A stretch of DNA of 60,000 nt from Adiantum capillus-veneris. Its lineage: Eukaryota > Streptophyta > Polypodiopsida > Polypodiales > Pteridaceae. The translations under genes and the position numbers were made by a program. The notes under the pieces are model-generated. The model was not told the DNA's origin, did not search any database, and was given only the letters and a program-made list of their open reading frames with translations. The first letter of the stretch is position 1, and the number at the start of each line of letters is the position of its first letter. The DNA is taken from NCBI GenBank assembly GCA_014529385.2, contig CM043953.1:110246549-110306548 (forward strand), read 5' to 3'. This document shows positions 8,600 to 21,559 of this stretch, one piece after another.

Positions 8600-10299
8600 T
8601 TTTAGGTTTCAGAAACCCATTGTGCATAAATTTGTTTACCAGTTTAGAGATTTATTCAAATGTTACGAAGGAATCACTGGAAGAGTACATAATAAGATAT
8701 AGAATTCCTAAGCAAGTATTAATGGCATTTGTATACGGCGGACAATTACTTTTTTTTTAATAAATTCAATAGTAGTAAACTGAAGTTTATCTCTTTTGCA
8801 ACTATATCTCATTGTAAAGTCCCATGTATATGGTTCAAGTAACATGATTTTTAATGTAAGATAAGTTGTACTAGTCGTAAAGGGTTCTCCATCTAATGAA
8901 ATATTGGTGTCATAAGTATCTTCTATTTTAAGCATATCTAAGGGATAAATGTTAATAAGTTGTTATTTTAAAAAATAAATATTGTTTATACTGAGAATAT
9001 CATCCATATATCTTGCAGTATATTTAAATTGTGTTAGTTTTTTTTGTGTCTCAGAATTTTGTAATTGTTTGATATACCATTTGTATTCAAAGTAAACCAA
9101 GTAAAGATTACAAAGTACTGGTGAACATGAGAATCCCATAGGAATCCCTTTTTGTTGTTTCAAGTAGTTTGTTCCAAGTTGGATAAAGCTATTGTTAAGT
9201 ATCCAATGGAGGTGAATTATCAAACCCATTTGGTTAAAGGGAAGAGGGGCAGTGTGTGTATATTTTTTAACCCATGTTGATTCTTTGATGAGGGAGATTG
9301 CAAAGTAATGGCTTTTTTTTCTATTTTTAAAGTCAAGATCAATCAGTTCTTCTAACACAGAGAGTAAACCAAACGGTCCAAAAATGGGGATGTTTTCGTA
9401 GCATTGTGTAATGTCTGCCGTATAGACATGTGTAATATGTTTTGGAAAGTTTAAAAATAGTTTGGTATTATTCTTAATAATCCAGAATGGACTGTAATTG
9501 ATCCCTAGAAATTCACGAGTGGTTTTTTGTTTAGTTGCACAATGGAGTTCTAGTTCAATTAGGATTAAATTAAGACATTTGGTTAGGCAGTCTGTAATTT
9601 ATGTATAGATTCCATTGGAGGCTTTGAGATCCATCTAAATGTATGTTTATGTGCTTTGTAAGTGGGAAAAAGTGCAGGTAATTTTTTGTTCTCAGAATTG
9701 TAACCCATTTCTTAAAGTTGAAATGTAAGTAGATTTTTGGTATCAATTAGGTTAAAGGTAGAAATGGAGAATTCATCACCATTCAATCTATCAAGTGCAG
9801 CTGACTGCACCAATTGTCTACAAATAATTGAAGTTGTATTACCAGCCTTGTCTAGTCCGTAAAGAATTTAGATGCTAGATCTCTGATTTTTGTGATTAGA
9901 TCAAGATTAAACCAAGTAGTGTCCATACTAAGCCATTTTGGGTTCAAGTTTACTACTTTATTTGAAAAGTTATGAATAAGTAATTGAGAAAGGGTGTGGA
10001 TCACCTCAGACTCCAGTAACCAAGTCGGTTAAGCACTTAAGAAGGGCAACAAAAGATAAGTGAGGGTTGAGTGGTGAGAGGGGAATATGATTTAATCCTT
10101 TATTCATCAGTAAAGCATGAATCTCATGATCCTGGAAAATGTATACGTTTAAAGTGAAAATGTGTGAGCCAAATTTATCAAAACATAATGTAAACTCTGT
10201 ATAATCAATGCAATTACAGGTAGGAGTGATGTGTAATCTTAAAAAGTCAGTATTGTAGAACCAATTTTTTAGCGGATATGTGTATTTCCATCCAAACAA
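8600..10299 (-). pseudogene. Decayed reverse transcriptase of a Penelope-like or related retroelement
   Basis: Reading minus-strand, several RT motifs occur in order. Motif A is YTADITQCYENIP (about 9440-9400). Motif B is KGIPMGFSCSPVLCNLYL (about 9155-9105, in an open frame of 131 codons at 9358-8963). Motif C is RYMDDIL (about 9017-8994), and a YLTLKIMLLEPY segment follows near 8870. The I-P-M-G-x-x-C-x-P form of motif B is one I associate with Penelope-like RTs rather than with LINE, copia or gypsy RTs. Several stops and frameshifts separate the pieces. No GIY-YIG endonuclease was found on either side. The open frames to the right may be a companion ORF. Confidence 0.7.
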
Positions 10300-10648
10300 A
10301 ACAAAAGTAAGTAGTGAAGTATTACCAAAGTATTTCCATAAAGATAGAATTAGGTGGGTATAATTCTAAAACTTTGTTAACAAAACAATGTACCAAAATC
10401 TGGTTATGAGCCTCCTTCCTTTTATTCAAGATCTTCTTGCCCGCCATATTGGTAATAACCTGAAAATATTACAATCACATATTGAGACTATGTTTTATAG
10501 ATAGATTTTTGGCTCTCCCTCTACTAGTATAGCTTTTAGTTTTACCTCTACCAAAGTTAGAACTAGAAGTAATAGAGGGAGTCAAAAAAGAAGTAAGTGA
10601 ATTATGAGTGTTAGTCAAAGAAAAAGGCCTTTTTAGGGATGGTGTAGA

Positions 10649-12183
10649 TTATTTCTGTGTATTAAGTTTAAGTAGACTAAGAAGAGTCTTCACTCCTTTG
10701 TAATTGTCATAGGATGTCAGAAAAGTTCCAGGTTCATCTTCTTTAAGCTCTTTGAGAACTTCAAGCATCATGTTGCAGAAGTGAATGAACGCAATATGAG
10801 CTAAAACCAAGTTACAAGCTTGTCTACCCATCCATGAACCTACTAAAGATAAGTGAAACTCCACAGCTTTTTCTGGGAATAATAATTCCATGTGATTAAG
10901 AATGTACAAGCTACATGATCAAACCCTATGATGCTTGATTCTCATGCTGCTTTGTTGTCAAGGAACTTGTAGACACATTTGATATAAGGCCTATAAATAT
11001 TCCAAATAGAATCGGAATAGTATTCTGCATTTGACTAAGAGAAGTCCATAATACCCTTTGTGCGTCCATAAATCCCAGTATTAGTAGAGCATTTGGAAAG
11101 ATTCAAAAACTTCATGGTAAAGGGAGCATTGATTAACTCTCCTTTATCCAAGAATTGGGTACCTTTAAGAATATGAACCCTACATTTATCCATGCATGCA
11201 AAAGGCAAGTTGGCTAAGAAAATCCAAGATTCAAGTGAGATAGGTGCCAAAAAACCTTTGTTGAGAAGGGTCCAAAGTTGATTGTCCACACTTGCTCCTT
11301 CAACCTCCATGTGTTAAGAAATGGGATACATTTTGACACTTTAGGAACCATTTCCAAAAGAATGGACTCACTAGGCGAGCATAAGTCATGTTGAAAATTC
11401 TTAACTGCTTCAAGTATTGGATTGCGACTGAATATATTGCTTGTCACATTGATAGAAGGAGCATCCGGTGTAGTAATGAAGACCGGGTTAAGTCCACATA
11501 ACTTTTTAAGAAAACTAGTTAACTCTGCACCAGAGGAGGAGGAAAAGGTAGCTAGTGACTGTGTGTGGATTGTCTGAAACAGAGAAAGTTGTTTTAATTC
11601 CTCTTTTAAGAATTTAAATCCTTCTTTCTTGTTTTTTATCAAATCTGCCAAGAGCTTGATCCAATCGTTAAAAGAAAGAAGTTGCAGTAAAGAACCATGA
11701 GGATATTTCTCTAAATTTGTTGACACAATAATAAGTTTAGTCGCAGTTGCATCCTCAATACATCGTAAAACATAGATGCTAGCTTTAGAAGAACTGAGCT
11801 TGACAGGGAATTCTGTCTCGAGGGCAAATGAGTCAGACTGAAATTGGAGAGATCAACATACATCCTCAATACATCGTAAAACATAGATGCTAGCTTTAGA
11901 AGAAGTGAGATAGGGGATTCCGTCTCGAGGGCAAAGGAGTCAAACTGAAATTAGAGAAAAGGAAAGAAATACAACTAAATTTTAATTTTTTTGGTATCTC
12001 TAGCAAGGAAGACATGTATCTATTTGCAGGGTACATCAAAGGACGCCTAAGGATATGTTTGTACAATCTGGGACAAGGCATTCTCAAATTTTCGTTGATA
12101 GCTTCTATGTTTTTTGGAGAATTAAGGATCTGTATTCGGGCATTGTATTTGTAGTGTTGAGATATCTGGCAAAAAATGAACAA
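10649..12183 (-). pseudogene. Unrecognised open frames upstream of the RT, possible ORF1 of the same retroelement
   Basis: Four minus-strand frames succeed each other in the direction of the RT: 12183-11896 (95 codons), 11726-11214 (170), 11310-11035 (91) and 10909-10649 (86). The last two long ones overlap in different frames around 11214-11310, and the protein sense seems to continue across, which suggests a frameshift in one original frame. The content is Leu/Lys/Ser-rich without visible zinc fingers or catalytic motifs. Same orientation and proximity to the RT are the only reasons to link them. Confidence 0.35.
11750..11960. repeat. Tandem duplication, period about 111 bp
   Basis: CATCCTCAATACATCGTAAA starts at 11750 and again at 11861, followed in each by GATGCTAGCTTTAGAAGAA and GTCTCGAGGGCAAA. 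Confidence 0.9.
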
Positions 12184-13655
12184 AAATGAATTAAAGAAGG
12201 TAAATCATGCAATCTTTAAACCAGTCAATTCAAGGATATAATGACTATGTGTATGTATCCCAATTAAACAGCTAGGTCGAAACCTAATAATCTAATTTTT
12301 TATGTATCTTTTTCATTCTCCTAGTCATAAATTGACAGATCAATTTACACCCTTGTGCTTATTTATGTGTGTTGGAGTATTAATCTATATACCTTATTCA
12401 CAATTTGAACCATGTATTCAAAAAGAGAATAGACAAAGATGAATATAAGTGACTACATACATTTTTAAAAAAAAAGTATATGTACATTTGAATGGACTTT
12501 TGATGTTTTAGTTACAGTAGAAATGAAATAGCTGTAGTAAAAGTATCCCTGCCGAAAATTGGTAAACAATATTTGAATTTATTCATAAAAGAAGTCAAAA
12601 TCCTTACCTGCAACCATCATGCAAAAAACAAACATTAGCAATTTTGTTTAGGTATGGAATGCATTTATAGGATGGATTCGACAGTTGCCATCCATGTCCC
12701 TCTTATCCAAGCATTCCAAAACTGTTCTAAGGCAAAATATGCATCTAGAGCCAAGTATGTCGGCAAGAGTAGATACTCTATATTGTGATGCAAAAGTAAA
12801 ACTTTATCATGCTATAGTTCATAGCAATGTATGAGAATATTTTATCATTCATGGCTATGAAACTAGCTTTCTAATATGGAAAAGGCAATGTTAAAAGGGA
12901 TTTAGTGCATACAAAACTATCTTTAATTAAACCATTATGTTGTTAGTGCAAAGTATTTTAAAGCTATTGTAAACATGTATCTATGAGCAGAAGTCATAGT
13001 TCACTTTTGCTACTATGATTAACAACGTACATATTAACCAAAGTAGGATTTAAAAATATCAATATTTTTATGGTGTAAGAATAGGGTAGAGCTTAAAAAG
13101 GCCTTTAAAACTTCATGAATAAAGCTTGTATATCTAGAAATGGTTTTTACCTTAAGCACTTGGCACTTTAAATACATTTGCTTAAGAATTAACAATACAT
13201 GCTAAGATCCCAATCTATAAAAACCAAAAAGCAGGGTTTTAAAATAGAAGATTGAAGTTCAAAACCACCTGGGAAGCAGAAGCAAATGAGTTAGCATCAA
13301 GAGAGAGTGGGTTCTCCTCCATGACAGTGGTTGGTCTTGACAATACTTGCTCCAAATAGTTTAGAGTTTTTTCCCCTATTGCTAGAGATATGTTGCAAGA
13401 AGGAAATTGTAGAGGCAAGCTGTGGCTTGGGGCAAAAATTAACCTTCTAGTTTATGAAGAGATGCTAAGCTTGTATACCTTCCCTGTTGTGCACCATATG
13501 GTTAATCCCATCTTATGCAGTGTCACTAGGGGGTAGTTTAAGCAAGATTGGTTGGCAACTGCTTGTACAAAATAGTATTTAGAAAGTGTGAGGGAGGATG
13601 AGAGGAAGACTATTCAGTCTTAAATAGCTAAACAAATTAATGCAACCCGCTACCT
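12184..13655. other. No gene seen
   Basis: AT-rich sequence with no open frame of note on either strand and no recognised repeat; probably decayed mobile-element DNA. Confidence 0.5.
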
Positions 13656-13656
13656 T

Positions 13657-13736
<80 letters not shown>
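13656..13736. repeat. (GT)n then (GA)n compound microsatellite
   Basis: GT tract at about 13657-13702, a short TGCATTT break, then a GA tract to 13736. Confidence 0.95.
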
Positions 13737-13740
<4 letters not shown>

Positions 13741-13754
13741 GAGAACATGCCATA

Positions 13755-13800
13755 TCTCCTTGCAATCATTTTGTCAGAAGGCAGATGCACCATGACCAAG

Positions 13801-13835
<35 letters not shown>

Positions 13836-14090
13836 GCAAGAGGTGACATAAAGCTGTTTCAAAAGTTGTATGCATTGTGCAAGTTATAGTATAGTCGAAA
13901 CGGTATGGCAATAGGAGACGACAAAGTTTTTTTCGAACAAAAATAATGAAATTTTGTTTTGCTTCTATTGCAATGTTTGCAGAGCGGCCTGACGGCCCTA
14001 TAATAGGGATTTTTACAAAGAAAATAAAATAAAAGGTACTTTTATTAAAAACCTCACAATGGGGTAAGTTTCCATAGGGGTAGAGAGTGT
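13755..14090. repeat. Dispersed repeat, copy B (partner at 6940-7260)
   Basis: Counterpart of copy A, with the tract after CATGACCAAGTA grown into (GT)n at 13803-13832. The shared block ends near CATAGGGGTAGAGAGTGTG. Confidence 0.75.
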
Positions 14091-14284
14091 GTTTGTGTGT
14101 GTGTTTATATGTGTGTGTCTATGCGTGAGTGTGTGTTTGTGTGTATGCAAGGGCATCGCAAGTTTTAATTAACCCATCTTGTTTTTCTTTTAACACCAAT
14201 CTGGCTCAATGCTTTCAACAATGTAAGGTAGTGGGAGGTATAATTTAGTGAGGGGAGGATAAGATTTTAACTCAGCAGGAAGTT

Positions 14285-14402
14285 TGTGTGTGTGTGGGGG
14301 TGTGTGTGTGTGTGTGTGTTTGTATTTTTAGCTAAAAATGCATAGCTAAACGTAGTAGTAGGAGCTACTACAATAATCAGTCAATGACTAATGTGTGTGT
14401 GT
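14285..14402. repeat. Third copy of the GT-associated unit
   Basis: GT tract with a G-rich interruption (14285-14320), then TATTTTTAGCTAAAAATGC, the GTAGTAGTAGG core and a TCAGTCAATGACTAAT near-palindrome again followed by GT. It matches the tandem pair at 8250-8451. Confidence 0.8.
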
Positions 14403-15140
14403 GAATATGGTTACCTATAGGTTAAAAGGACCAGATTAAAGGCTCATCCAAGGACCAAAAGCCAAACATTAATCCATTATTCAACAACAGGTTGTATGTC
14501 AGATTTTTTGCAAGTCAATTCAACCACGCTCCCCCATGTTACAAACCATAACCTACTCAGGTAGTAAAGCATCCAAAAACCAGACCGATAAACATAGACA
14601 GCCAGAATCTTAGTTTATGCCAAATCTAAATTAGTCAACATCAAAACCAAATCAGTAACCAGATGCCAGCCAGAAGCTAGTGCCAGAGTCCCCCTTCTTC
14701 TATTCCATATAACATAAGCACAAGGTATATCAACAGTCAATATCTCTCAAAAAATCTCCAGCTCAGTAAAGAGAACAGGCCAATAGTTTAGCTTTGTTAG
14801 ACAAAAGACCAGCTTTTGAAAAACATCCTTACCATATTCTGTGCCCAAGTCTTCACATTATAATCATGTAACAGATTCAAAGTGTTAGTAAGGGCAAGAA
14901 TGCAAGTTTTTTCAAAGTTTCAAAGTAACCCTGAAACAATGGGTTTTAACAAGTATTTTAAGTTACCGATAGTTAATATCAGTAAAAACCAGTTAGAACA
15001 GAAGTCAACAGGTAAATGTCAATGTGGTAGATTGCATAGTACACACAGTTGATGGTAAATAAGTAAAACCTTTGAAGCAAAAGCAGTCCCAATGATTTTT
15101 CAAAGTAGCAGGGGAGGTAGACCATTGCACAGCCAAGCAT
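14403..15140. other. No gene seen
   Basis: No supported coding or structural feature. Short open frames only. Confidence 0.5.
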
Positions 15141-15149
15141 CTTTTTGTC

Positions 15150-15330
15150 CTTTCTCACTCATTCTTTTGAAAATAACACAGAAGCCCCTACACCAAGTCT
15201 AAGTGAGGGAGGAGTAAAATCCCTCACCTTATATAGTGGAAGAGGAAGAGGCAAGGGAAACCAGAAGTCATCACTTATGGAGGTGCAACAACCGCCTAGC
15301 ACAGGCCCTCTACAAGAGAGTAAGAGGAGG
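15150..15330 (+). repeat. Promoter-like dispersed repeat, copy A (partner near 19420-19560)
   Basis: CTAAGTGAGGG, a short spacer and CCCTCACCTTATATAG: a GTGAGGG/CCCTCAC inverted repeat directly before a TATA-like box. The same arrangement recurs 4.25 kb to the right. It may be part of two LTRs in plus orientation. Confidence 0.5.
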
Positions 15331-15919
15331 AGTTACTATGTAGAATCATGTCAAGAAATGGATGGGCAAATGCCCCGCCAAGTCGCCCACCATCAATCCA
15401 AGTCATAAAAAAGAGAAGTGTCCATTGTGAATCACCTTGAGTGAAAGGGGGAAGGGACCTATCGTGATAGATGTTGAGTGCATTAACCCCGTATTGGAGA
15501 GTGCAGCCGATTTATGCCAGGAGGAAACATAATGGGAATGAGACCTTTCATTTATTCTTTATAGGTTAAGTCCTTAAGGGATTGCTCCCACTGAGCCTAG
15601 ATTTTTAGTGGTTGACACTAAACCATGCTTACCAAGATAGCGGTGTAAGCAAGTATCAAGGATCCAATCACAATTACCCTATGAGGTAATTACAAGGTTT
15701 AATCTCAAGGTGGACACCCTCATGCTAAAAAAAGGCCACTCATAATCTGAAGTAATCATGCTGCAATAGTCTCAAAGCCATAGTCAACTGTCAGAAGTGT
15801 ATGAGTATGTGTGTGTTAAGTTGGGTGAAGCATTAGCTGCATCAATAATAGCAACACTAGTAGGTTAAGTATAGTTGTGAGTGTAGCTAGAAGTAGCTAT
15901 CATGGTCAGATGTCATGAC

Positions 15920-15920
<1 letters not shown>
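15331..15920. other. No gene seen
   Basis: No open frame or structure that can be supported. Confidence 0.5.

Positions 15921-15962
<42 letters not shown>
15921..15962. repeat. (GT)n microsatellite
   Basis: About 19 GT units directly after ATGACCAAGT, the same lead-in as at 13795 and 21060. Confidence 0.95.
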
Positions 15963-15964
<2 letters not shown>

Positions 15965-16574
15965 CTTTGAAAACAACCAAGTTTTGTAGGACGTATGCAA
16001 CCTAATAAAGGTAGGGCAAAGAACCCAAAGCAACACATGAAGAGTACCTGCTCTAGGAGGAAGGGCCGATCAGTAGATCAGAGGAGGAGGCATCAGTTAT
16101 TGGCGGCAAGAGGAGGAGATACCAAGGGCACATCGTAGTGCAGGCCTCCAGGAAAAGTGAGCCAGAGGTAAGACAACCAAAGTCAACCCACACGACTAGA
16201 AATGATAAAATTATCAACACTAAATCCCAAATGGAAATCGGGAGGTAGGAGAGAGTCGAATGAGACCAAATCCCCAAGAAATCAACCTTCAACATATTAG
16301 GGGCACATCCACCCAATCCAAAACAAGTAACAAAAAGCAAAAATACCCCATAGGATCTCTTATTATAGTTATGGAACAAACCATCAAAGAGATGCACATC
16401 ATCAAGCTTAGAGACATCACCCTTTGAAAAAAAAATAAAAGAAAATCAAATCTATTAAAAGTGGGCATCAATAGCCTATTAGGCATGGGGGTATCCATGA
16501 AATACCTTTGTAGCTAGATTAGACGTAGAGGAAGCCTAAGAAAAGAGTACATCAAGTTACCCAAGTGTGTGTGT

Positions 16575-16900
16575 GTGTGTGTTGCTATTTTTAGAATTAT
16601 ACTTATACACAAAATAACATAATAGTTCAAAAGACAATTGGTCTTAGACAAAGGATAATGATTAGTACAAAAACAACTTAGTCTTTTATTCATTCTTGTA
16701 CACCATAGTGAGAATGAGGTATCATTCTAGTTTTTTGTACATAAGATAGTCAAGAACAACTATTCTGAAGTGAAAGAGGCCAAGTTTGATAGTGATGGAT
16801 AGCAACTTAGACAAAATGATCCTAAGTAAAGATAGAGTCCTCACCTTTATCCATATAAAAAAAGACAATAGATTCGTTAGCCTTGAATACGTATTGTTAT
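16575..16900. repeat. Dispersed repeat, copy A (partner at 17145-17470)
   Basis: Shares TTCAAAAGACAATTGG, TTAGTCTT and TATTCATT(C/T)TTGTACA with 17145-17470, and both copies follow a GT tract. The pair lies about 570 bp apart. Confidence 0.75.
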
Positions 16901-17092
16901 CCATGTCGTATTTAAAACCTTTTTAACATACCTACCATCCATGTAGTATAAAATATCAGCAAGTATCCAATTTCAAAATAGTAAGCCACATATGAAAGTG
17001 GCATGTGTGTGCGTGTGTGTAAAAACTTCAGGGAAACCCAAGCCAAAGGCATAAAAAATGATAGTCTTGAGCTACATGCACTATCAGTAGCC

Positions 17093-17151
<59 letters not shown>
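17093..17151. repeat. (GT)n microsatellite
   Basis: About 28 GT units after AGCCCC; the dispersed repeat (copy B) follows. Confidence 0.97.
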
Positions 17152-17152
<1 letters not shown>

Positions 17153-17470
17153 GTATTAAACTTAATACATATACACAAAAGAATATAACATTCAAAAGAC
17201 AATTGGCTTTAGATAATTGTACAAAGATTTGTACAAAAATGATTTAGTCTTATATTCATTTTTGTACAATATAATAAGAATAAGGCATCATCCTAATGAT
17301 CCTAACCAAAAGAAATGGAGCAGAGGAGGTCATCCAAGTTGAAATCCGTAGGGATCTTCAAAATTGGATACAGCTAAGCCGAAATACTTTTAAGTAAAGA
17401 TAGCATTCTCACCTGCATCCATATAAATAAGACAACAGATTCGTTACCTTGAATACATATTACAGGTGTC
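17145..17470. repeat. Dispersed repeat, copy B
   Basis: Diverged copy of 16575-16900 with several small deletions; it ends near GATTCGTTACCTTGAATAC, also found at the end of copy A. Confidence 0.75.
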
Positions 17471-17536
17471 AATGAACCTATTAATTGTTATCCTTGTCCT
17501 AGTTAAAAATAATTTAACTTAAACTACTATCTAAAA

Positions 17537-17895
17537 AATATATATTTTTACTATTATGTGGATCAAAAAGCCATCACCCCCTTCTGATTCAAGTGGCATA
17601 ACCAAAGTTGTCAATAGTTTTTCTTTCAAGTTGGGTTACATGTTAAATTTTTTTTGAATAATCTTTCATTATGGTCTTGGAATATCCAAATAAGTTATGG
17701 ACTTGTCTTAAAGCATGAAAATAAATTTCTATTGTTATGTGGATCAAAGGCCATCACCCCCTTTTGATTCAAATGCCATAACCAAAGTTATCAAATTTTT
17801 TTCTTTCAAATTTAATCAAGTTGGGTTACCTATTAAAGTTTTATTGTATAATCTTTCATTATGGTCTTAGAAATCCATATAAGTTATTTACAACA
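17537..17895. repeat. Tandem pair of an about 180-bp unit
   Basis: Both units contain TTATGTGGATCAAA, GCCATCACCCCCTT, CATAACCAAAGTT and AATCTTTCATTATGGTCTT in the same order. The second has a small insertion after TTTCTTTCAA. Confidence 0.9.
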
Positions 17896-19400
17896 TCCTC
17901 TTAAAGCAATATATTACTTTGTCATGAGAAAAAACCATGCTCCAAAAGAAGTTTTATAATAGTCATCCAAATTTTTGTTTTTTCAAAGCAAAGCATCGAC
18001 AATTTTTTATAAGATGTTTTCCAATGGCTCAAAGGTATTTATATGCCTTGAAGAAATATCATCAATGCCTCATCACTAACAACATTATAGGTACAATAGC
18101 CTGCCATATTCCCTTTTTTTTTGGAAGATTATTAAAAGTTGAAAAGGCCGGCTTCCTTATGAAATTATTTTTGGAGTCCCCTTGGTGAAGACAATGTTTA
18201 AAACAATTATCACACCATCAAGAGCACTCAACAAGATTTATGAAAGAAAATTCAGTATTAAGAATCACGACCCAAATCACCAAGACAAATAACATCAGTG
18301 TCTCAACCATAGTACTAGCAGCCAAGAATATTTTTATTTAAAAAAACCCAAAAAATATCATAAATGAGTATTCTTAAGCATACATATAGTTTTTATGTCA
18401 AATCATCACAACTTATTGTTTCTAGAAGGAGCGAACCAAATTCAAAGAGAACCAAGCTAGCTCAATATCATGGTTTACCTTAGTTAAGATTTGATCATTT
18501 CCAAACTGGGCAATAACTACAGAGTCCGGTCACTTCTATAAGAATGGTATGATGCTTATTCATTTATACATACTAAACAAGTGATAAATATTATCCGTGC
18601 AACCTTTTCTAAAAACATTTTTACCCAATTGTAAGGGAAAGAAACACAATCATTGAGAGAAGAACCAGCTAAACTAGCTACCAAAATGAACCAATTAGCT
18701 AGAATAGACTCAAGTGCTTCCAAATGTAAGAGAAGAAGCAACATCAATATACAGAGAAGCCAAGCAAAACCTATAGCTATCCAAACTTAGGACAATAGTA
18801 GATCATCTGTCCAATCAAACAATAGTGCTCAGGAGGTCAGTTAGCAGTCACCACTTCCACAAAAGTAGATCACCTTCAAATAAAATATAATGCAGATTAA
18901 ACCTTCAAGCATCTATGGTGCAAAGTTGGAATAGCAAATTTCAACAGTCAAAAAACCCTGATGTTATATTCAAGAGAAAAATTAGTAGCTACTTGAGAGG
19001 ATGATCCATGTTAGAAGGTATAATAACAAACATCCAAGCCAAGCTCAAACCTAGAGCATTACCAGAGTAATCCAAATGAATGTCCATATAAAATTAGAGA
19101 AACTAGTCACTTTCTTAACCCACTTTTTTTTAGTAGGATCTTTGAACCTTAGTTAATAAGGCAACAAAGCTAGGCTTATGAACTAGGTCAAAATCAAATT
19201 TCAAGCTATTAATAATGTAAAAGACCAAAACTAGTGAGAGAAAACCTGTGCAATCATTTCTTCAAGTTCCATAGCGGCGAGACAAAGCAGGTACTGATAA
19301 TATCCATGTTGAAAAAGAGTTATCAGCAGATTCAGCACCCACACCCTCACTGACACTCTTTTTCTCTGGAAAAGATACACCAGTACTGCAAAGCTAAGTG
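17896..19400. other. No gene seen
   Basis: Short, mutually overlapping open frames only, none with recognisable content. Confidence 0.5.
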
Positions 19401-19570
19401 AGGGAGAAAAGAATCCCTCATTCACATAATCTTTTTTGAAAAAACAACCAAAAATTCAAGGCTAAGTGAGGGCAACAGAAAAACCCTCACCTTTTATATA
19501 TAGAAGCCTGCAGTGCTTTGTGAAAGGACAACAAGTGGAGGCCAAATTCCAAGCATCTTTGGATTGTAGC
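19390..19570 (+). repeat. Promoter-like dispersed repeat, copy B
   Basis: GCTAAGTGAGGG, a spacer, then CCCTCACCTTTTATATATAG, as in copy A at 15150. A second GTGAGGG/CCCTCA pair lies just upstream (19395-19422). Confidence 0.5.
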
Positions 19571-19980
19571 ACCCAGAGGTGGCATTTACATTGAAAGGAG
19601 GAGCTCTTCGACAAGTGTGAGGGGAAAAATGAAGTTGATGCACATCATAGCATAATATTTGCAATGCAGGGCAACATATTCCTCAGGGAGCTCACTATAT
19701 AGAGATCTTGTATAACACATGCGTTCAAGATGTATTTATAGATCTCTCTATTCTACATTTTTTGATGTATCTAGAGACCCTTATGTACCACTTTTCTCCA
19801 TTAAAAAGATTCTTATGTACCAAAATTTTCAATTTTTCAATTTAAAACACCCTTATGTATGTATATTTCTTGTAAGTTCATAAGAGAAATTAACCCCTTC
19901 TGTTGAACTCACATGCTATTATCCCCCTAAGATATATTGAGAGCATATGTCCGATCTGTGCAAGAGGGGAAGGAGGAACA

Positions 19981-20074
<94 letters not shown>
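19981..20074. repeat. (GA)n microsatellite
   Basis: About 46 uninterrupted GA units. Open frames of Arg/Glu or Ser/Leu repeats across it are artefacts. Confidence 0.98.
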
Positions 20075-20078
<4 letters not shown>

Positions 20079-21060
20079 CAAGGTTAGTTAATATGGTAGG
20101 TGCACTGTAGGGGTTTAGTCCCACAGAGGTTCCATGGCCAGCAAATAGTTGATATACCTGCCAACAATTATCTACCTACCAAGGCAATCAATATTTAGAG
20201 GTTCCATGGCCAGCAAATAGTTGATATATCCTTCAACTATAAAACCATAAGGGAAGTATCCCACCAAGATGCCAGGTAAGGAATCAGGGTAAACACCAAT
20301 ATGACAATGTTACCATCAATACCATAATTGTTCAGCAAAATATCTCTACATCAAACCCTATGCTACCAATCATAAGATTCATGACGGGGGTATTAGGTAA
20401 AGAATCAAAGTAATCCCCCGCACGACCATATAACCATTAGCAACATTATGTCTAGCATAAGCAAGTAAAGACTTATGGTAATCATCCTTAAGAAAATAAA
20501 ACCATCAGGTCCAATAAGGATGGCACAAGCAAGTGCAGTAACAAATGCAAGTCAAACCTGCACACTAGTTATGTTAATCATATACAACAATATACCCATC
20601 GGCTCCATCCTACATAGAGCCAGTTTCTTCACTTGAAGCAATAGCATGGTAAAGACTCCTAGTAAATACCCACAAGATAGTAAAACCATTAGCTCTGAAG
20701 TAGCTTCTTAAAAAATGATTATTGGGCTAAGATAACCTAGCAGATTGTAATGTAGCAATTCAAGCATAGTAAAGTGACCAAGTGACTCAGTAAGGAGGTC
20801 CAAAAATCTCAATGTTTTAAAATTAAGGGAACCACAGGTCAAAAAATGATCAACATCATTAAAAGTCTCCTTCAACCTGAGGTAACCATGCAAGGTAATC
20901 ACACACAAGACAAAATAATTATCAACCATGGCCAGGCAGGCCTTAGATCAAGCTAGGTACATATTTAGGCATTAGGCCTCAAGTGAGTCCTAGTTTAACA
21001 GGGGTGAATCAAAATAGTGTGTTTGTGGGTCAGGGATGAAGCAATCCTAGCTAAGTGTAG
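20075..21060. other. No gene; contains a short direct duplication
   Basis: AGAGGTTCCATGGCCAGCAA is present at about 20125 and 20196 (period about 71 bp). Otherwise nothing recognisable. Confidence 0.6.
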
Positions 21061-21064
21061 TGAC

Positions 21065-21167
<103 letters not shown>

Positions 21168-21559
21168 GCCATTGCACTTGAGTAGTTACTTGTATTAGTA
21201 TGTACATAAACCATTGCAATTGAATAGTTTTGCTTGCATTAAAACTGCACACAACAATATAGCTTTCATTTCTTATGAAATCTGGGGAGACACTGCACCA
21301 AATCTCCAGAGGGGCACAACATGAAGGCTTCACTTGATTCGATGATTCCTTGTCACAACATAGTGGATCCAAATCTGCCAAGTCAGTACAAAAATCTGAA
21401 TATACGCTAAATCAAGAACAACTCATTGAAGAGGTGCTCAAGAGGATTAATCCATTTGCTAAGCTGTCGGTTAAGCAACCTAAATGATGTACAATAGAGC
21501 AAAAATGGACAAATCATGCGACTGAGGAGTGCTATTACAACAATGGGGTATGTAAAGGA

